A stretch of DNA of 64,000 nucleotides from Flaviaestuariibacter flavus. Lineage in GTDB: Bacteria > Bacteroidota > Bacteroidia > Chitinophagales > Chitinophagaceae. The position numbers were made by a program, and so were the translations under genes. Position 1 is the stretch's first letter; each line of letters begins with the position of its first letter. Location of the stretch: the NCBI RefSeq assembly GCF_004337505.1, contig NZ_SJZI01000002.1:228379-292378 (forward strand), written 5' to 3'. Under the pieces are notes generated by a model. It did not search any database, had not been told where the DNA came from, and worked only from the letters and a program-made list of their open reading frames with translations. Below, in pieces: positions 1-9,518 of the stretch.

Positions 1-3000
1 CGTCAGGCGCCAGCCCCAGTTGCCCCCGGCGGATGCGGGCGTATTCATCCGGCTCCCCTCGTCGAGGCCAAGAAGGTCCTGCACGGGCAGGATGCAGGTT
101 TGCGCCACCGACGACAAGGCCATCCGGCAAAGGGTTTCAGCAACGGAGCTTTCGTCTGGTACATGGCCGGCATATCGGCGGAGGCGGGCGCGGGTTGCCA
201 CATCGGCCTCTGTGCGCCACCAGCCGCGGGTGCTGTTGTTGTCGTGGGTGCCGGTGTACACAAAAAATCGCGTATCGTAATTATGCGGGATATGCGGGGA
301 GGCCGACAGGTCTTCGCCAAAGGCAAACTGCAGCACCTTCATCCCGGGCAGCGAAAAGCGGTCGCGCAACTGCAATACAGCGGCGTCGATATCGCCGAGG
401 TCTTCCGCTACAAAGGGAAGGTCACCAAGTTGTTCTTTTACCGTTTCAAAAAAATGCGCGCCGGGGCCTTCCACCCATTGTCCTTCGCGCGCGGTTTCGG
501 CATCGGCGGGCACCTCCCAATATGCCGCGAAGGCACGGAAATGATCGAGCCGCACGATGTCGAACAGCTCGAGGTTGCGGTGCAGCCGTGCGATCCACCA
601 GTCGTATTCGCGGCGGCGCAACGCTGCCCAGTCGAACACGGGCATTCCCCACAGCTGCCCGTCGGCGCTGAATGCATCCGGCGGCACGCCGGCAAGTCCA
701 AGCCGCGCGCCTTCCTCATCGAGGCGGAAAAGCCCGCGGTGTGCCCAGACGTCTGCAGAGTCATAGCTCACATAAAAGGGCAGGTCGCCGACGAGGCGGA
801 TGCCCCGCTGGGTGCAATAGTCGCGCAGCGCCTGCCACTGACGGGAAAAAATAAATTGTTCCCAGCGCACCTGCTCCAGGGCGGCACCGGATTCGGCTTC
901 GAGACGCGCAAGGGCAAGCGGGTCGCGCAGCTTCCATTCGGGCGCCCATTCATACCAGGGCTCGCCGTCGTGGTGCTTTTTCAAAACGGAATAAGCCGCA
1001 AAGTCATCAAGCCAGCCCCGCTCCAGTTCGCAGAACACCGAGAAGGCATCGGCATCTGCGGCATTCGCTCGGAATGTTTCCCAGGCCTGCTGCAGCAAAC
1101 TGTTCTTTGCCTGCTCAACGGCAGTGTAGTCAACGCTGTCTGACGCCTCCAGGCGTGCGGCGTCTACCTGCTCCGCGGAAACCAGTCCTTCCTGCAGCAA
1201 AAGCTCCGGGCTGATGAGGAGCCGGTTGCCGGCACTGCTCGAAGTGCTGCTATACGGTGAATGGCCCTGGCCCTGTTCCGTCGGGTTGATCGGCAGGAGC
1301 TGCCAGTAGCTTTGCCCCGAGCGATACAGGAAGTCCGCGAAGCGACAGGCTTCCGGGCCAAGGTCGCCGATGCCGAAAGGCGCCGGCAGCGAGGTGATGT
1401 GCAGCAACAGTCCTGCGTTCCGCCGTTTCTGCTCCACGATCGTGCCGCGCAGCACCGCGTAGGGCTGTCGCTCAAAAAGCTCCGCTACGTTGAGGCTGCC
1501 GCGCGCCGCTGTCACCGTTCGCCGACCGAATGCATCGGTCCAGTCGGTGGCGGTTCCTTCGGGCAAAACGATGCGCGTATCGGCCCAATCGATCTCGTCC
1601 GGGCGCTCCCCGAGCGAAGCAAGCCATAACGGCACTGCCACCACCAGGATGCGCTCTTCCTGCAACCGCGCAAAGGCGAGTACCTGTTCACCCAGCTTCC
1701 CTTCTGCACGCAGCGGCTGGTAGCGGCCGAAAGTAAACAGCTCGCTATCTGCATTCCGCAGGGCCAGCAGTGCCTGCAGGAAACGAAACTTCCCGGGTGC
1801 TTTCTTTCCCGCCGACCATTCATGGCGCAGTTTATAATCAACCGGGCGCCGGTTGTCGGGGTCTACAAGACTCAGGTCCCAGCCCTCGCAGCCCTGATAC
1901 ACGTCGGGTACACCGGGGCAGGTGCATTTCAGCAGGAGCTGGATCAGTGAGTTGTAATACCCGAATTCGGCAACCCGCCTGCGCAGTTTTCCGAAATGCC
2001 GTTCGAAGGCACTGCCGGACGCCAGTTGTTCTTTGGCAAGCGTCTTCGCTGCTGTTTCGTAGGTTTCGTCGGGACGTCCCCAGTCGGATCGGCGCTTGCT
2101 TTCGCGCAACGCTTTTTCCATAAAGGCCTCAAGGCGCGTGCGGTATTCCGGGAGTTCCGCATCGTCGTTCGGATAGCTTCCCACGAGGGTCTGCAGCAGC
2201 CCGTAAGCGTCGTTGGCATCGGGGATATCGTCCGCGCCCCGCTCCTGCATCCAGGCCTTTACGGCCTCCAGCCAGGCTTCCGGCATGGCCGAAAGGGCCT
2301 GCAGGCGGGCGCGTACGTCTTCGCCGCGTTTAGTGTCATGGGTGGAGGTTGCATTCAGCGCCAGCGGCCATTCGGCCTGCCGCCGGGCCATCGCCTGGTG
2401 AAAGGCTTCGATGCGCCAGCCGAAGTGTGCCGGCGCGTCGCCTACTTCATTGTGACCAAGAAAGCGGAAATGGGTATACATCAGGGTGTCTTCCACGCCC
2501 TTTGCCATGAGCGGGCCACTCAGTTGCATCAGCCGCCGGTAGAAATGCAGAATGGCGGCGGCACGCACGGGGTCGGGCTCGGGGTGCAACAGCGTGTGTT
2601 CGAGCAGGCCCAGGGCCGGCGACAGGTCGGGCCGGCTGCTCCGTGCCTGCTCCATTACGGCATGCACCTGCGCCGACTCTTCCGACGGGAGCGGCAAGGC
2701 ATTTCCATACCACCGGTACACAGGCAGGTGCAGCAGGAACTCCGCGATCGCGGTTTTCAGATCCTCCGTGCGCAACTGAGCGTATTGCTCCGGCTGCAAA
2801 AGTTGCATCAGCAGCTGGTAGAGATTCTCCAGTTCCCCGCCCATATGGTGATACAGGATCTGGGTTTTTTTGTCGCGTACCTGCTGCAAGGGTGTCCGGT
2901 GATCCGGCACCAGGCTGTAGTAATAGCGGGTGAAAGCCTGGCTGCTGCGGCTGTCGGTGAGGATGCCATTTACCTGTGCGAGGAATTCGTAGCCGGTCGT

Positions 3001-4065
3001 TCCTTCGATCGGCCAGGCAGCCGGTAGTTCTTCTTCGCGCTCCAGGATCTTCTCCACCACGATATAGCATTCGGGGCCCAGCAGCCGGCGCAACTGCTCC
3101 AGGTAGGCGGTGGGGTCGTACAGCCCGTCAACATGATCAACGCGTACGCCCTGGAAGATGCCTTCCTGCACCAGCTCGCTGATAAAGCGGTGAAAGGTGT
3201 CGAAGACTTCCGGCACCTGCTGGTTGAGGCAGATAAGCCCGTTCACGGTGAAGAAGCGCCGGTAGTTGATGCGGCCATCAGTTTCCTGCCAGTGGCAAAG
3301 CCGGTATACCTGGTCGTTGGCGAGCTCCAGTAGGGCGGCCTTGTTTTCATTCAACGCGCTTAGGCGTTCGTTGATATAGCCGCTCACAACGTCGTTTTTG
3401 AGCAGGCCCGACAACTGCAGCACCAGCTCTTCGAAGCGGGGTGTATATTGATCGCTGTCTTCTATTGCGCGAAGTTCACCGGCCTGTTGGAGCCATTGCC
3501 GGATTGCATCCGATGCGCCGTCACCCTGTAAAACTGTTTCGTAGGACCGCAGGCGTAAGGGGTAACTGCTATCGTAATTGCGTAGGCAAAACCGGCCGTC
3601 TTCCAGGGCCAGGGAGATCTCGCCATCATTAATCGCGTCTTCGAGCGACTTGCCCAGAAAGGGCGCCATGATATGTCCCGACGCTACCTGGTCGTTCCAA
3701 GTTACGTCAAAGAAGGCGGCGTATGCCGAGCCGCGGCCCTTTTCAAGCATATCACGCAGCCAGGGGTTGCGGGTGTCGTAGGCCATGTGGTTGGGCACGA
3801 TATCCTGGAGCCAGCCGATTCCCTTTTCACGCAGCTTCCGGCTTACGCGGCGCAGGTCGTCGAGCGTGCCGATCTCGGGGTTGATCTCGTGCGGGTTGAG
3901 CGCATCGTAGCCATGTGTGCTGCCCGGAACGGCGGTAAAAACGGGTGAAGCATAAAGGGTGCGGATGCCGAGCGCGGCGAGATAGTCTACCTGTCGCTCC
4001 AGGTCGGCCAGCGTGAAGTCTTTGTGAAATTGAATGCGGTATGTTGCTACTGGATTATACGTCAT
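1..4065 (-). CDS. treY-malQ: Fusion of maltooligosyltrehalose synthase (TreY) and 4-alpha-glucanotransferase (MalQ), 3' end outside the window
   Basis: Read from ATG at 4065, the frame stays open to base 1 (about 1,355 codons). The first ~880 residues are a GH13 TreY: it starts MTYNPVATYRIQFHKDF, with nucleophile Asp in GVRVDHVDG (~310), acid Glu in VVEKILE (~335) and Asp in STHDTKRGED (~577). TreY turns the reducing-end maltose of a maltodextrin into a trehalose unit. From ~883 (NAGLLLHITSLP) a GH77 MalQ follows in the same frame, with RLDHFRAF (~1170), FVAEDLGD (~1220) and GTHDNNSTRGWW (~1277). The last codons, NWGWRLT, lie near the usual MalQ C-terminus, so only a few dozen residues should be missing. 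Its first 11 nt overlap the end of treZ, which suggests translational coupling. Domain identities are firm from motifs. That both halves are active is inferred. Confidence 0.93.
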   Translation of the reverse strand, partial: MTYNPVATYRIQFHKDFTLADLERQVDYLAALGIRTLYASPVFTAVPGSTHGYDALNPHEINPEIGTLDDLRRVSRKLREKGIGWLQDIVPNHMAYDTRNPWLRDMLEKGRGSAYAAFFDVTWNDQVASGHIMAPFLGKSLEDAINDGEISLALEDGRFCLRNYDSSYPLRLRSYETVLQGDGASDAIRQWLQQAGELRAIEDSDQYTPRFEELVLQLSGLLKNDVVSGYINERLSALNENKAALLELANDQVYRLCHWQETDGRINYRRFFTVNGLICLNQQVPEVFDTFHRFISELVQEGIFQGVRVDHVDGLYDPTAYLEQLRRLLGPECYIVVEKILEREEELPAAWPIEGTTGYEFLAQVNGILTDSRSSQAFTRYYYSLVPDHRTPLQQVRDKKTQILYHHMGGELENLYQLLMQLLQPEQYAQLRTEDLKTAIAEFLLHLPVYRWYGNALPLPSEESAQVHAVMEQARSSRPDLSPALGLLEHTLLHPEPDPVRAAAILHFYRRLMQLSGPLMAKGVEDTLMYTHFRFLGHNEVGDAPAHFGWRIEAFHQAMARRQAEWPLALNATSTHDTKRGEDVRARLQALSAMPEAWLEAVKAWMQERGADDIPDANDAYGLLQTLVGSYPNDDAELPEYRTRLEAFMEKALRESKRRSDWGRPDETYETAAKTLAKEQLASGSAFERHFGKLRRRVAEFGYYNSLIQLLLKCTCPGVPDVYQGCEGWDLSLVDPDNRRPVDYKLRHEWSAGKKAPGKFRFLQALLALRNADSELFTFGRYQPLRAEGKLGEQVLAFARLQEERILVVAVPLWLASLGERPDEIDWADTRIVLPEGTATDWTDAFGRRTVTAARGSLNVAELFERQPYAVLRGTIVEQKRRNAGLLLHITSLPAPFGIGDLGPEACRFADFLYRSGQSYWQLLPINPTEQGQGHSPYSSTSSSAGNRLLISPELLLQEGLVSAEQVDAARLEASDSVDYTAVEQAKNSLLQQAWETFRANAADADAFSVFCELERGWLDDFAAYSVLKKHHDGEPWYEWAPEWKLRDPLALARLEAESGAALEQVRWEQFIFSRQWQALRDYCTQRGIRLVGDLPFYVSYDSADVWAHRGLFRLDEEGARLGLAGVPPDAFSADGQLWGMPVFDWAALRRREYDWWIARLHRNLELFDIVRLDHFRAFAAYWEVPADAETAREGQWVEGPGAHFFETVKEQLGDLPFVAEDLGDIDAAVLQLRDRFSLPGMKVLQFAFGEDLSASPHIPHNYDTRFFVYTGTHDNNSTRGWWRTEADVATRARLRRYAGHVPDESSVAETLCRMALSSVAQTCILPVQDLLGLDEGSRMNTPASAGGNWGWRLT

Positions 4066-5893
4066 CGGAAGTATACAAAATGAATGATTCTGGTTGTAGT
4101 TCTACGGTTTCGCCGCCGAGCGAAGGCTGGAGGCCGTCCCCGCTGCCGCCCCATTCGGCGGCAGATGATTGCAGCAGCGGCGTCCAGGCGCTTTCCACCA
4201 CGGGCAGTTCAATGTGCCTCGCCACTTTTGAAAAGTTCATCACTACGAGTGCAACGCCACCGGCGCCCTGCCGCTGCAATACGAGCGTATCCGTCGCGGG
4301 GTCTGCAGTCGCGGTGAGTCCTTCGCGGTCGCGGTTCGCCAACGCGGGAACGGTGCGCCGAAGCCGGATCAGCTTTTTATAGAAGCGCAGCATCGTGGCG
4401 TGTGGTTCCTGGTCGCGGAGCTCCCAACGGAGCCTTGAATTTTCAAAGCTTTCGCTGGCCACGGGGTCCGGCGCTTCGCCCTGTGCATGAAAGGCTGCGA
4501 ACTCGCGCCGGCGACCTTCGCGTACGGCGGCACACAGGTCGGCATCGCCATGGCTGACAAAGTAAAGGAAGGGCGAGGGCTCGCTCCACTCCTCTCCCAT
4601 CCAGAGCATCGGCAGGAACGGGCTGAACAGCACGGCACCTGCCATCAGCTTCTGCATCTCGAAAGACACAAGCACACTGGTAGACTCGCCGAGCATGCGA
4701 TTGCCTACCTGGTCGTGGTTTTGAGTGAAAACGATGAACTGCTCGCCACCGTTGGCGCGTGCCGGCACGCCAAAATGCTTTTTCCGGTGTTCCGACCACT
4801 GTCCATCGTACACGTAAGCATCGCGGTAGGCCTTCGCCAGGTGCTCAATGCCGGCAAAATCGCTGTAATAACCGGTGCGTTCGCCGGTAGCGCTGACCCG
4901 AAGGGCGTGGTGAAACTCGTCAATCCACTGGCTGTGCATGCCGTAGCCACGTGTTTCGGGAGGGTCGATAAAACGGGTGTCGTTGAGGTCGCACTCCACG
5001 ATAAGGTAGTGTGTACGTCCCGTGTCGGCCATCAGCCGGTCCAAATGCTCCCGCAATTCCTGGAGGAAGTGCACGGGGCCGAAATCCTTGATGGCATGCA
5101 CCGCATCGAGGCGGAGGGCGTCGATATGAAAATCACGCAGCCACATCAAGGCGTTTTCGATGAAATACCGGCGAACGCCATCGCTCCAGGCATCGTCGAA
5201 ATTGATGGCGCCGCCCCAGGGCGTGCTGTATTTATCGGTGAGATAGGGGCCAAAGGCTCCAAGGTAGTTGCCCTCCGGGCCGAGGTGGTTATACACCACG
5301 TCGAGCGCGACGGCGATGCCCCGCCGGTGGCAGGCATCCACAAGGCGCTGCAGGCCGGCGGCACCGCCATAGGTGTTTTGCACCGCGAAGGAAAAGACGC
5401 CGTCGTAGCCCCAGTTGCGCCCGCCGGGAAATTGTGCCACGGGCATGATCTCGATAGCGTTGACACCGAGGTCGAGCAGGTGGTCGAGCTTTTTTTCGAT
5501 GCCGGCAAAATCGCCTTCCGGAGTAAAGGTGCCGGTATGTAATTCGTAAATAATGTAATCCGACAGGTCGTGGTTTTGCCAGCCGGCGTCTGCCCACGTA
5601 AAGGCCATCGGGTCAACAACCTCCGAGTCGCCGTGCACGCCATCGGGCTGCGAAAGCGAGGCGGGGTCGGGAAGCGCGTCGCCGCCATCTACCCGCACCT
5701 TGTAGCGGCTGCCCGGGGCCAGTGCTTCCCCAAGTGTCCAATAGCCAAAGGCTTCCTTTCGGAGCGGCCATTCCTTTTGTCCGATCACGGCCGATACCGT
5801 TCCGGCAAGCGGGGCCCAGACCCGTAGTTCTACGGAGCCGTCCGGCTGTGCCACCGCACCGAGGGTTCGTTGACTGGTATTTATATCCTGCAT
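4055..5893 (-). CDS. treZ: Malto-oligosyltrehalose trehalohydrolase
   Basis: 612 residues, the usual length of TreZ. It hydrolyses the bond between the maltodextrin and the terminal trehalose made by TreY, releasing free trehalose in the cytoplasm. An N-terminal CBM48-like beta domain (~10-95) precedes a GH13 barrel. Visible signatures are YELHTGTFTPEG (~115), DVVYNHLGPEGNY, the nucleophile region DALRLDAVH (~260), the acid Glu in LIVECDLND (~300) and QNHDQVGNR (~393). The stop lies inside the start of treY-malQ (11-nt overlap), and glgX ends 5 nt upstream of its start. The operon order is therefore glgX, treZ, treY-malQ. Confidence 0.96.
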   Translation of the reverse strand: MQDINTSQRTLGAVAQPDGSVELRVWAPLAGTVSAVIGQKEWPLRKEAFGYWTLGEALAPGSRYKVRVDGGDALPDPASLSQPDGVHGDSEVVDPMAFTWADAGWQNHDLSDYIIYELHTGTFTPEGDFAGIEKKLDHLLDLGVNAIEIMPVAQFPGGRNWGYDGVFSFAVQNTYGGAAGLQRLVDACHRRGIAVALDVVYNHLGPEGNYLGAFGPYLTDKYSTPWGGAINFDDAWSDGVRRYFIENALMWLRDFHIDALRLDAVHAIKDFGPVHFLQELREHLDRLMADTGRTHYLIVECDLNDTRFIDPPETRGYGMHSQWIDEFHHALRVSATGERTGYYSDFAGIEHLAKAYRDAYVYDGQWSEHRKKHFGVPARANGGEQFIVFTQNHDQVGNRMLGESTSVLVSFEMQKLMAGAVLFSPFLPMLWMGEEWSEPSPFLYFVSHGDADLCAAVREGRRREFAAFHAQGEAPDPVASESFENSRLRWELRDQEPHATMLRFYKKLIRLRRTVPALANRDREGLTATADPATDTLVLQRQGAGGVALVVMNFSKVARHIELPVVESAWTPLLQSSAAEWGGSGDGLQPSLGGETVELQPESFILYTSDDV

Positions 5894-5898
5894 CTTGC

Positions 5899-8025
5899 TT
5901 ACGGGTTTTTTTGACGCAGCACGATCACCGTGCGGCCAAAGAGGTGTACGACGTCGCCTTCAATCGGCGTGCCTTCTTCCGACACGTAATCGGCCGACGT
6001 GTCGATCACTTTTTCCCAGCCAGCGCCGTAGCGTGCCTGCGGAATATGGAAGTCGATGCCATCGAAATGCGCGTTGAACAACAGGTAGAAATTATCATCA
6101 TGGACCGGGTTGCCTTGCTCATCTACCGTGCGCAGGGCTTTCCCGTTCAGGAACACCGCGAGCGACTTGGCGAAGTCATTGGTCCAGTTTTCTTCGCTCA
6201 TCTCTTCGCCCGAGGGCTGAAACCAGGCGATGTCTTCAACACCAACTCCTTTTATCGGCTGCCCTTTGAACCAGCGCTTGCGGGTGAAAACGGGATGGGA
6301 ACGGTAAAAATGAATCAGCTTTTGCATAAAGGCCAGGAGCCCTTTGTCCTGGTGCTCCCAGTCGATCCAGGAGATTTCGTTGTCCTGGCAGTACGCATTG
6401 TTGTTGCCGCCCTGCGTGCGTCCCAGCTCGTCGCCGGCAACGATCATCGGCACGCCCTGGCTCAGGAAAAGAGTGGCCATAAAGTTGCGCTGCTGCCGCG
6501 CCCGCAGTTGCAGCACTTCGGGGTCGTCGGTGGGGCCTTCGGCGCCGCAGTTCCAGGAGCGGTTATGGCTTTCGCCGTCGTTGTTGTTTTCGTTGTTGGC
6601 TTCGTTGTGTTTATCGTTGTACGAAACAAGGTCGCGCAGGGTGAAGCCGTCGTGCGCCGTAACGAAGTTGATGGACGCAAATGGATGGCGGAAATCATTA
6701 AAATACAGGTCGGGCGAGCCGGTGAGACGCAGGGCAAACTCGCCCAGCACGCTGCCGGCACCGCGCCAGTAGTCGCGCATCGTATCGCGGTATTTTCCGT
6801 TCCACTCGGCCCATCCCGCCGGGAAGCGGCCAACCTGGTAGCCGCCTTCACCGATGTCCCAGGGCTCGGCGATCAGCTTTACCTGCGAAATGACCGGGTC
6901 CTGGTGGATGATGTCGAAGAAAGAACCGAGGCGGTCCACATCGTGGAACTCGCGGGCGAGCGCCGCTGCCAGGTCAAAGCGAAAGCCGTCCACGTGCATT
7001 TCCAGTATCCAGTAGCGGAGGCTGTCCATGATCATCCGGAGCGTGTTCGGCGTCATCACGTTGAGCGTGTTGCCGCAGCCGGTATAGTCCATGTAATAGC
7101 GGGCGTCCTCGGTAAGCCGGTAGTAATCCAGGTTATCTGCCCCGCGGAAGCAGAGTGTGGCCCCCATCTGGTTGCCTTCCGCGGTGTGATTGTACACCAC
7201 GTCGAGGATCACTTCGATACCCGCCTGGTGCAGGGCTTTTACCATTTCCTTGAATTCACGCACCTGCCCGCCGTTGCCGCCGCTTGAGCTGTAGCGGACG
7301 TCGGGCGCGAAGAAACCGATCGTGTTGTAGCCCCAGTAGTTTACCAGGCCCCGGTCGGCGAGGAAGCGCTCGTCTACGAAATGGTGCACCGGCATCAGCT
7401 CGATGGCGGTGATGCCGAGATCCTGCAGGTAGCGGATCATGGCCGGGTGCGCGATGGCCGCATAGGTGCCGCGGATCGACTCGGGAATATCCGGGTGGCG
7501 GTAGGTCAGCCCTTTTACATGCGCTTCGTAGATAATGCTTTTATGGTAGGGAATCCGCAGGGGTGCGTCATTTTCCCAATCGAAAGAGCCATCGATGACC
7601 ACCGACTTGGGCATGAAGTTGCCGCTGTCGGTCTTACTGAAGCTGAGGTCGCCGTCGCGATGACCAACCTTGTATCCAAAGAGCGAATCGTGCCAGTGAA
7701 CCGTACCTGAAATGGCCTTCGCATAGGGATCGAGCAACAGTTTGTTTTTATTGAAGCGATGGCCGTTCTGCGGTTCGTAAGGTCCATCGACCCGGTAGCC
7801 GTAGAGCTGGCCGGGACGCAGGCCCGGTACATAGCCATGCCATACATGGTGCGAACGCTCCCCAAGGCGGAGCCGGGCCGACTCACGGGTACGCTTGCCG
7901 TATTTTTCATACAGGCAGAGTTCCACGCCGGTGGCGTGTGCTGCGTGCAGCGCGAAGTTCACTCCTTTCCCATCCCAGGTGGCGCCCAGGGGAAATGGCC
8001 CTCCCGGGATAACTCGGTATTCCAT
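5899..8025 (-). CDS. glgX: Glycogen debranching enzyme (GlgX/TreX type isoamylase)
   Basis: About 708 residues from the preferred ATG at 8025 (MEYRVIPGGPFPLGATWDG). A longer frame opens at 8085, but its extra 20 residues do not look like the family. GlgX/TreX cleaves alpha-1,6 branches of glycogen or limit dextrins and gives linear maltodextrin. An N-terminal CBM48 domain is followed by a GH13 barrel with DVVYNHTAEGN, the nucleophile motif DGFRFDLAAAL (~350), LIAEPWDIGEGGYQVG (~387) and TAHDGFTLRDLV (~458). It is first in the operon with treZ and treY-malQ, so its linear products probably feed the trehalose pathway, like the TreX of treX-treY-treZ systems. Confidence 0.95.
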   Translation of the reverse strand: MEYRVIPGGPFPLGATWDGKGVNFALHAAHATGVELCLYEKYGKRTRESARLRLGERSHHVWHGYVPGLRPGQLYGYRVDGPYEPQNGHRFNKNKLLLDPYAKAISGTVHWHDSLFGYKVGHRDGDLSFSKTDSGNFMPKSVVIDGSFDWENDAPLRIPYHKSIIYEAHVKGLTYRHPDIPESIRGTYAAIAHPAMIRYLQDLGITAIELMPVHHFVDERFLADRGLVNYWGYNTIGFFAPDVRYSSSGGNGGQVREFKEMVKALHQAGIEVILDVVYNHTAEGNQMGATLCFRGADNLDYYRLTEDARYYMDYTGCGNTLNVMTPNTLRMIMDSLRYWILEMHVDGFRFDLAAALAREFHDVDRLGSFFDIIHQDPVISQVKLIAEPWDIGEGGYQVGRFPAGWAEWNGKYRDTMRDYWRGAGSVLGEFALRLTGSPDLYFNDFRHPFASINFVTAHDGFTLRDLVSYNDKHNEANNENNNDGESHNRSWNCGAEGPTDDPEVLQLRARQQRNFMATLFLSQGVPMIVAGDELGRTQGGNNNAYCQDNEISWIDWEHQDKGLLAFMQKLIHFYRSHPVFTRKRWFKGQPIKGVGVEDIAWFQPSGEEMSEENWTNDFAKSLAVFLNGKALRTVDEQGNPVHDDNFYLLFNAHFDGIDFHIPQARYGAGWEKVIDTSADYVSEEGTPIEGDVVHLFGRTVIVLRQKNP

Positions 8026-8086
8026 GCTTAAGGTGTTGGTATTCGTTCGGTGACCCGCAAGGATGAAAATTCCGGGCCAAGGCAAT

Positions 8087-8177
8087 GGTGAGCCGTGTGC
8101 CGTGAGAAGATCAACTCAGGAAGATTCAAACATGCCGGACCCGTCGAGCCTCAGGGGTTCACGGTTGACGGCTCACC
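8087..8177. repeat. Inverted pair of short 7-nt tandem words (GTGAGCC family)
   Basis: In the 176-nt gap between the divergent glgX and the coiled-coil gene, 8087-8106 reads as degenerate repeats of GTGAGCC. Its reverse complement lies at 8158-8177. The arms match over 20 nt with about four differences and are separated by 51 nt, so they could fold back on each other. The right arm ends 12 nt before the promoter-like box at 8190. This is one of about eleven such word arrays in the window. Confidence 0.65.
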
Positions 8178-8189
8178 GCTTACGTTATG

Positions 8190-8197
8190 TATCTTGC
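8190..8197 (+). promoter_or_regulatory. Candidate -7 box TATCTTGC, near-leaderless
   Basis: TATCTTGC resembles the Bacteroidota -7 element TAnnTTTG with one T missing. It ends 4 nt before the ATG at 8202, so the transcript would be almost leaderless. This argues against the alternative ATG at 8187, which would lie inside or upstream of the box. Confidence 0.4.
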
Positions 8198-8201
8198 GGC
8201 A

Positions 8202-9488
8202 ATGACCAAGAACGAACTGTCTGCGCGGCTCGATGCCTTTGAGGCGGCACTGGCGGCCTATGGGGTGAGCAAGTTTTCGGCAAAAGAGATCTGGGACCTG
8301 CGGGCCGGGATTGTCGAGGATTTCCGGACGGTGGAATTTGCCGACCCGGGAGCGCGTAAAGATGCCTGGCAGCGACTCCAGGACGGTATGGACATGCTGA
8401 GCCAGAAGGGCGCCCTGCTGCAGGTGGAGAACGAGGCCTTCGCCACCGAGGCCGAGGAGCGCATCGAAGCCTTACAGCGTAAAGTTGACGAGGCCGGTCC
8501 GGACAAAGAATGGACCAAGGAAGAACTCGCTGCCCTCCGGGCCGGGGCGAATGATATTTTTGATTTCATGCGCCAGAACCGCTGGCCCACGCGCGAGCGC
8601 CGCACGGCGGTATGGGACCGGTTTACGGCTTCCCGCGACCGGGTTAAGAAGCTTGAGGACGCCCGCTACGAGCAGATCCGCGCCGGCATCCGCGCGCGCG
8701 AGGAGCGCTCCGCCGCCCTCCTCCTGTCCTTCCGCGCAGCCCTTGAAGCGGCTCGCCCCGCTACCCCGATTGCCGACCTCGCTGCAGCGCTTGTTGCTTT
8801 GCGGAACGTATTCACAGAACGCTCCCTGCCCTTTGCCGGGCTGGATGGCTTGGAAGGCCCGCTCGCCGACGGCAGCGCCGAAAAGGCCCCGCTGAAAGTG
8901 AAAAGCGACAGCCTGCGGGAGCTGCGCCGTCTCTTTGGAGAGCAGCGCACGCAGTTTACGCGCGAGGATGGACAGGAAACCTATAACCTGCTTACCGCGG
9001 TGCAAAAAGAAATGGATGCGGCCTGGGGCGCCTACAAGGAAGCGCGCCAGAAGCGCAAAGACGAGTGGTCGGAAAAACAAAAGGCTTTCGCCCAACTGCT
9101 TGAGGAAAAAAAACAGAAACGGCTTGCCGATGCCGCCAACCTGGAAAAAGTAGTGGAGGCCAAGCGCGCATTCGGCCCGCGCCTCGAAGCCAGGCTGGCC
9201 AGCCAGCAGGATTACCTCAATAAACTTTACGATGATCTTGATGAGCTGGAAACCCGGCTTGCAGGTGCGCGCAATTTCGATATGCGCGGCCGGGTAGAGG
9301 CGTCAATCGAAGGCAAAAAGACACGGATCGCGGAGATTGAGACCGACATAAAAGAAATCGGCGGCAGGATCGAAACCAACGTTAAAGACATCGCGGAGAT
9401 CGAATCCAAAGTAGCGAAGATCCGGGCCGGCGTGTCCGAGATGGATGAAAAGATCGCGGAGGTGCAGGCGCGCAAGCCGCGGCGCTAA
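8202..9488 (+). CDS. Coiled-coil protein of unknown function
   Basis: 428 residues from MTKNELSARLDAFEAAL. A frame from 8187 adds five residues but overlaps the promoter-like box. No signal peptide or membrane segment is visible, so it is probably cytoplasmic. The sequence is rich in Glu, Lys, Arg and Ala throughout. The C-terminal third (~285-428) is a long heptad-like coiled coil with repeated EIE-type units (IAEIETDIKEIGGRIE, AEIESKVAKIR). The N-terminal part holds helical segments with W/R pairs (WTKEELAALRAG, RQNRWPTRERRTAVWDRF) that faintly recall DUF349 repeats, but I cannot confirm that. It stands alone between minus-strand genes. No function is assigned. Confidence 0.85.
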   Translation: MTKNELSARLDAFEAALAAYGVSKFSAKEIWDLRAGIVEDFRTVEFADPGARKDAWQRLQDGMDMLSQKGALLQVENEAFATEAEERIEALQRKVDEAGPDKEWTKEELAALRAGANDIFDFMRQNRWPTRERRTAVWDRFTASRDRVKKLEDARYEQIRAGIRAREERSAALLLSFRAALEAARPATPIADLAAALVALRNVFTERSLPFAGLDGLEGPLADGSAEKAPLKVKSDSLRELRRLFGEQRTQFTREDGQETYNLLTAVQKEMDAAWGAYKEARQKRKDEWSEKQKAFAQLLEEKKQKRLADAANLEKVVEAKRAFGPRLEARLASQQDYLNKLYDDLDELETRLAGARNFDMRGRVEASIEGKKTRIAEIETDIKEIGGRIETNVKDIAEIESKVAKIRAGVSEMDEKIAEVQARKPRR

Positions 9489-9518
9489 TGCTGCCTCTTC
9501 AACTTGGTGAGATGCTGT

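Noticed and set aside
1..4065. TreY and MalQ as two adjacent genes
   Set aside because: The frame from ATG 4065 agrees with the MalQ codons at 1473 and at base 1, and no stop was seen at the junction.
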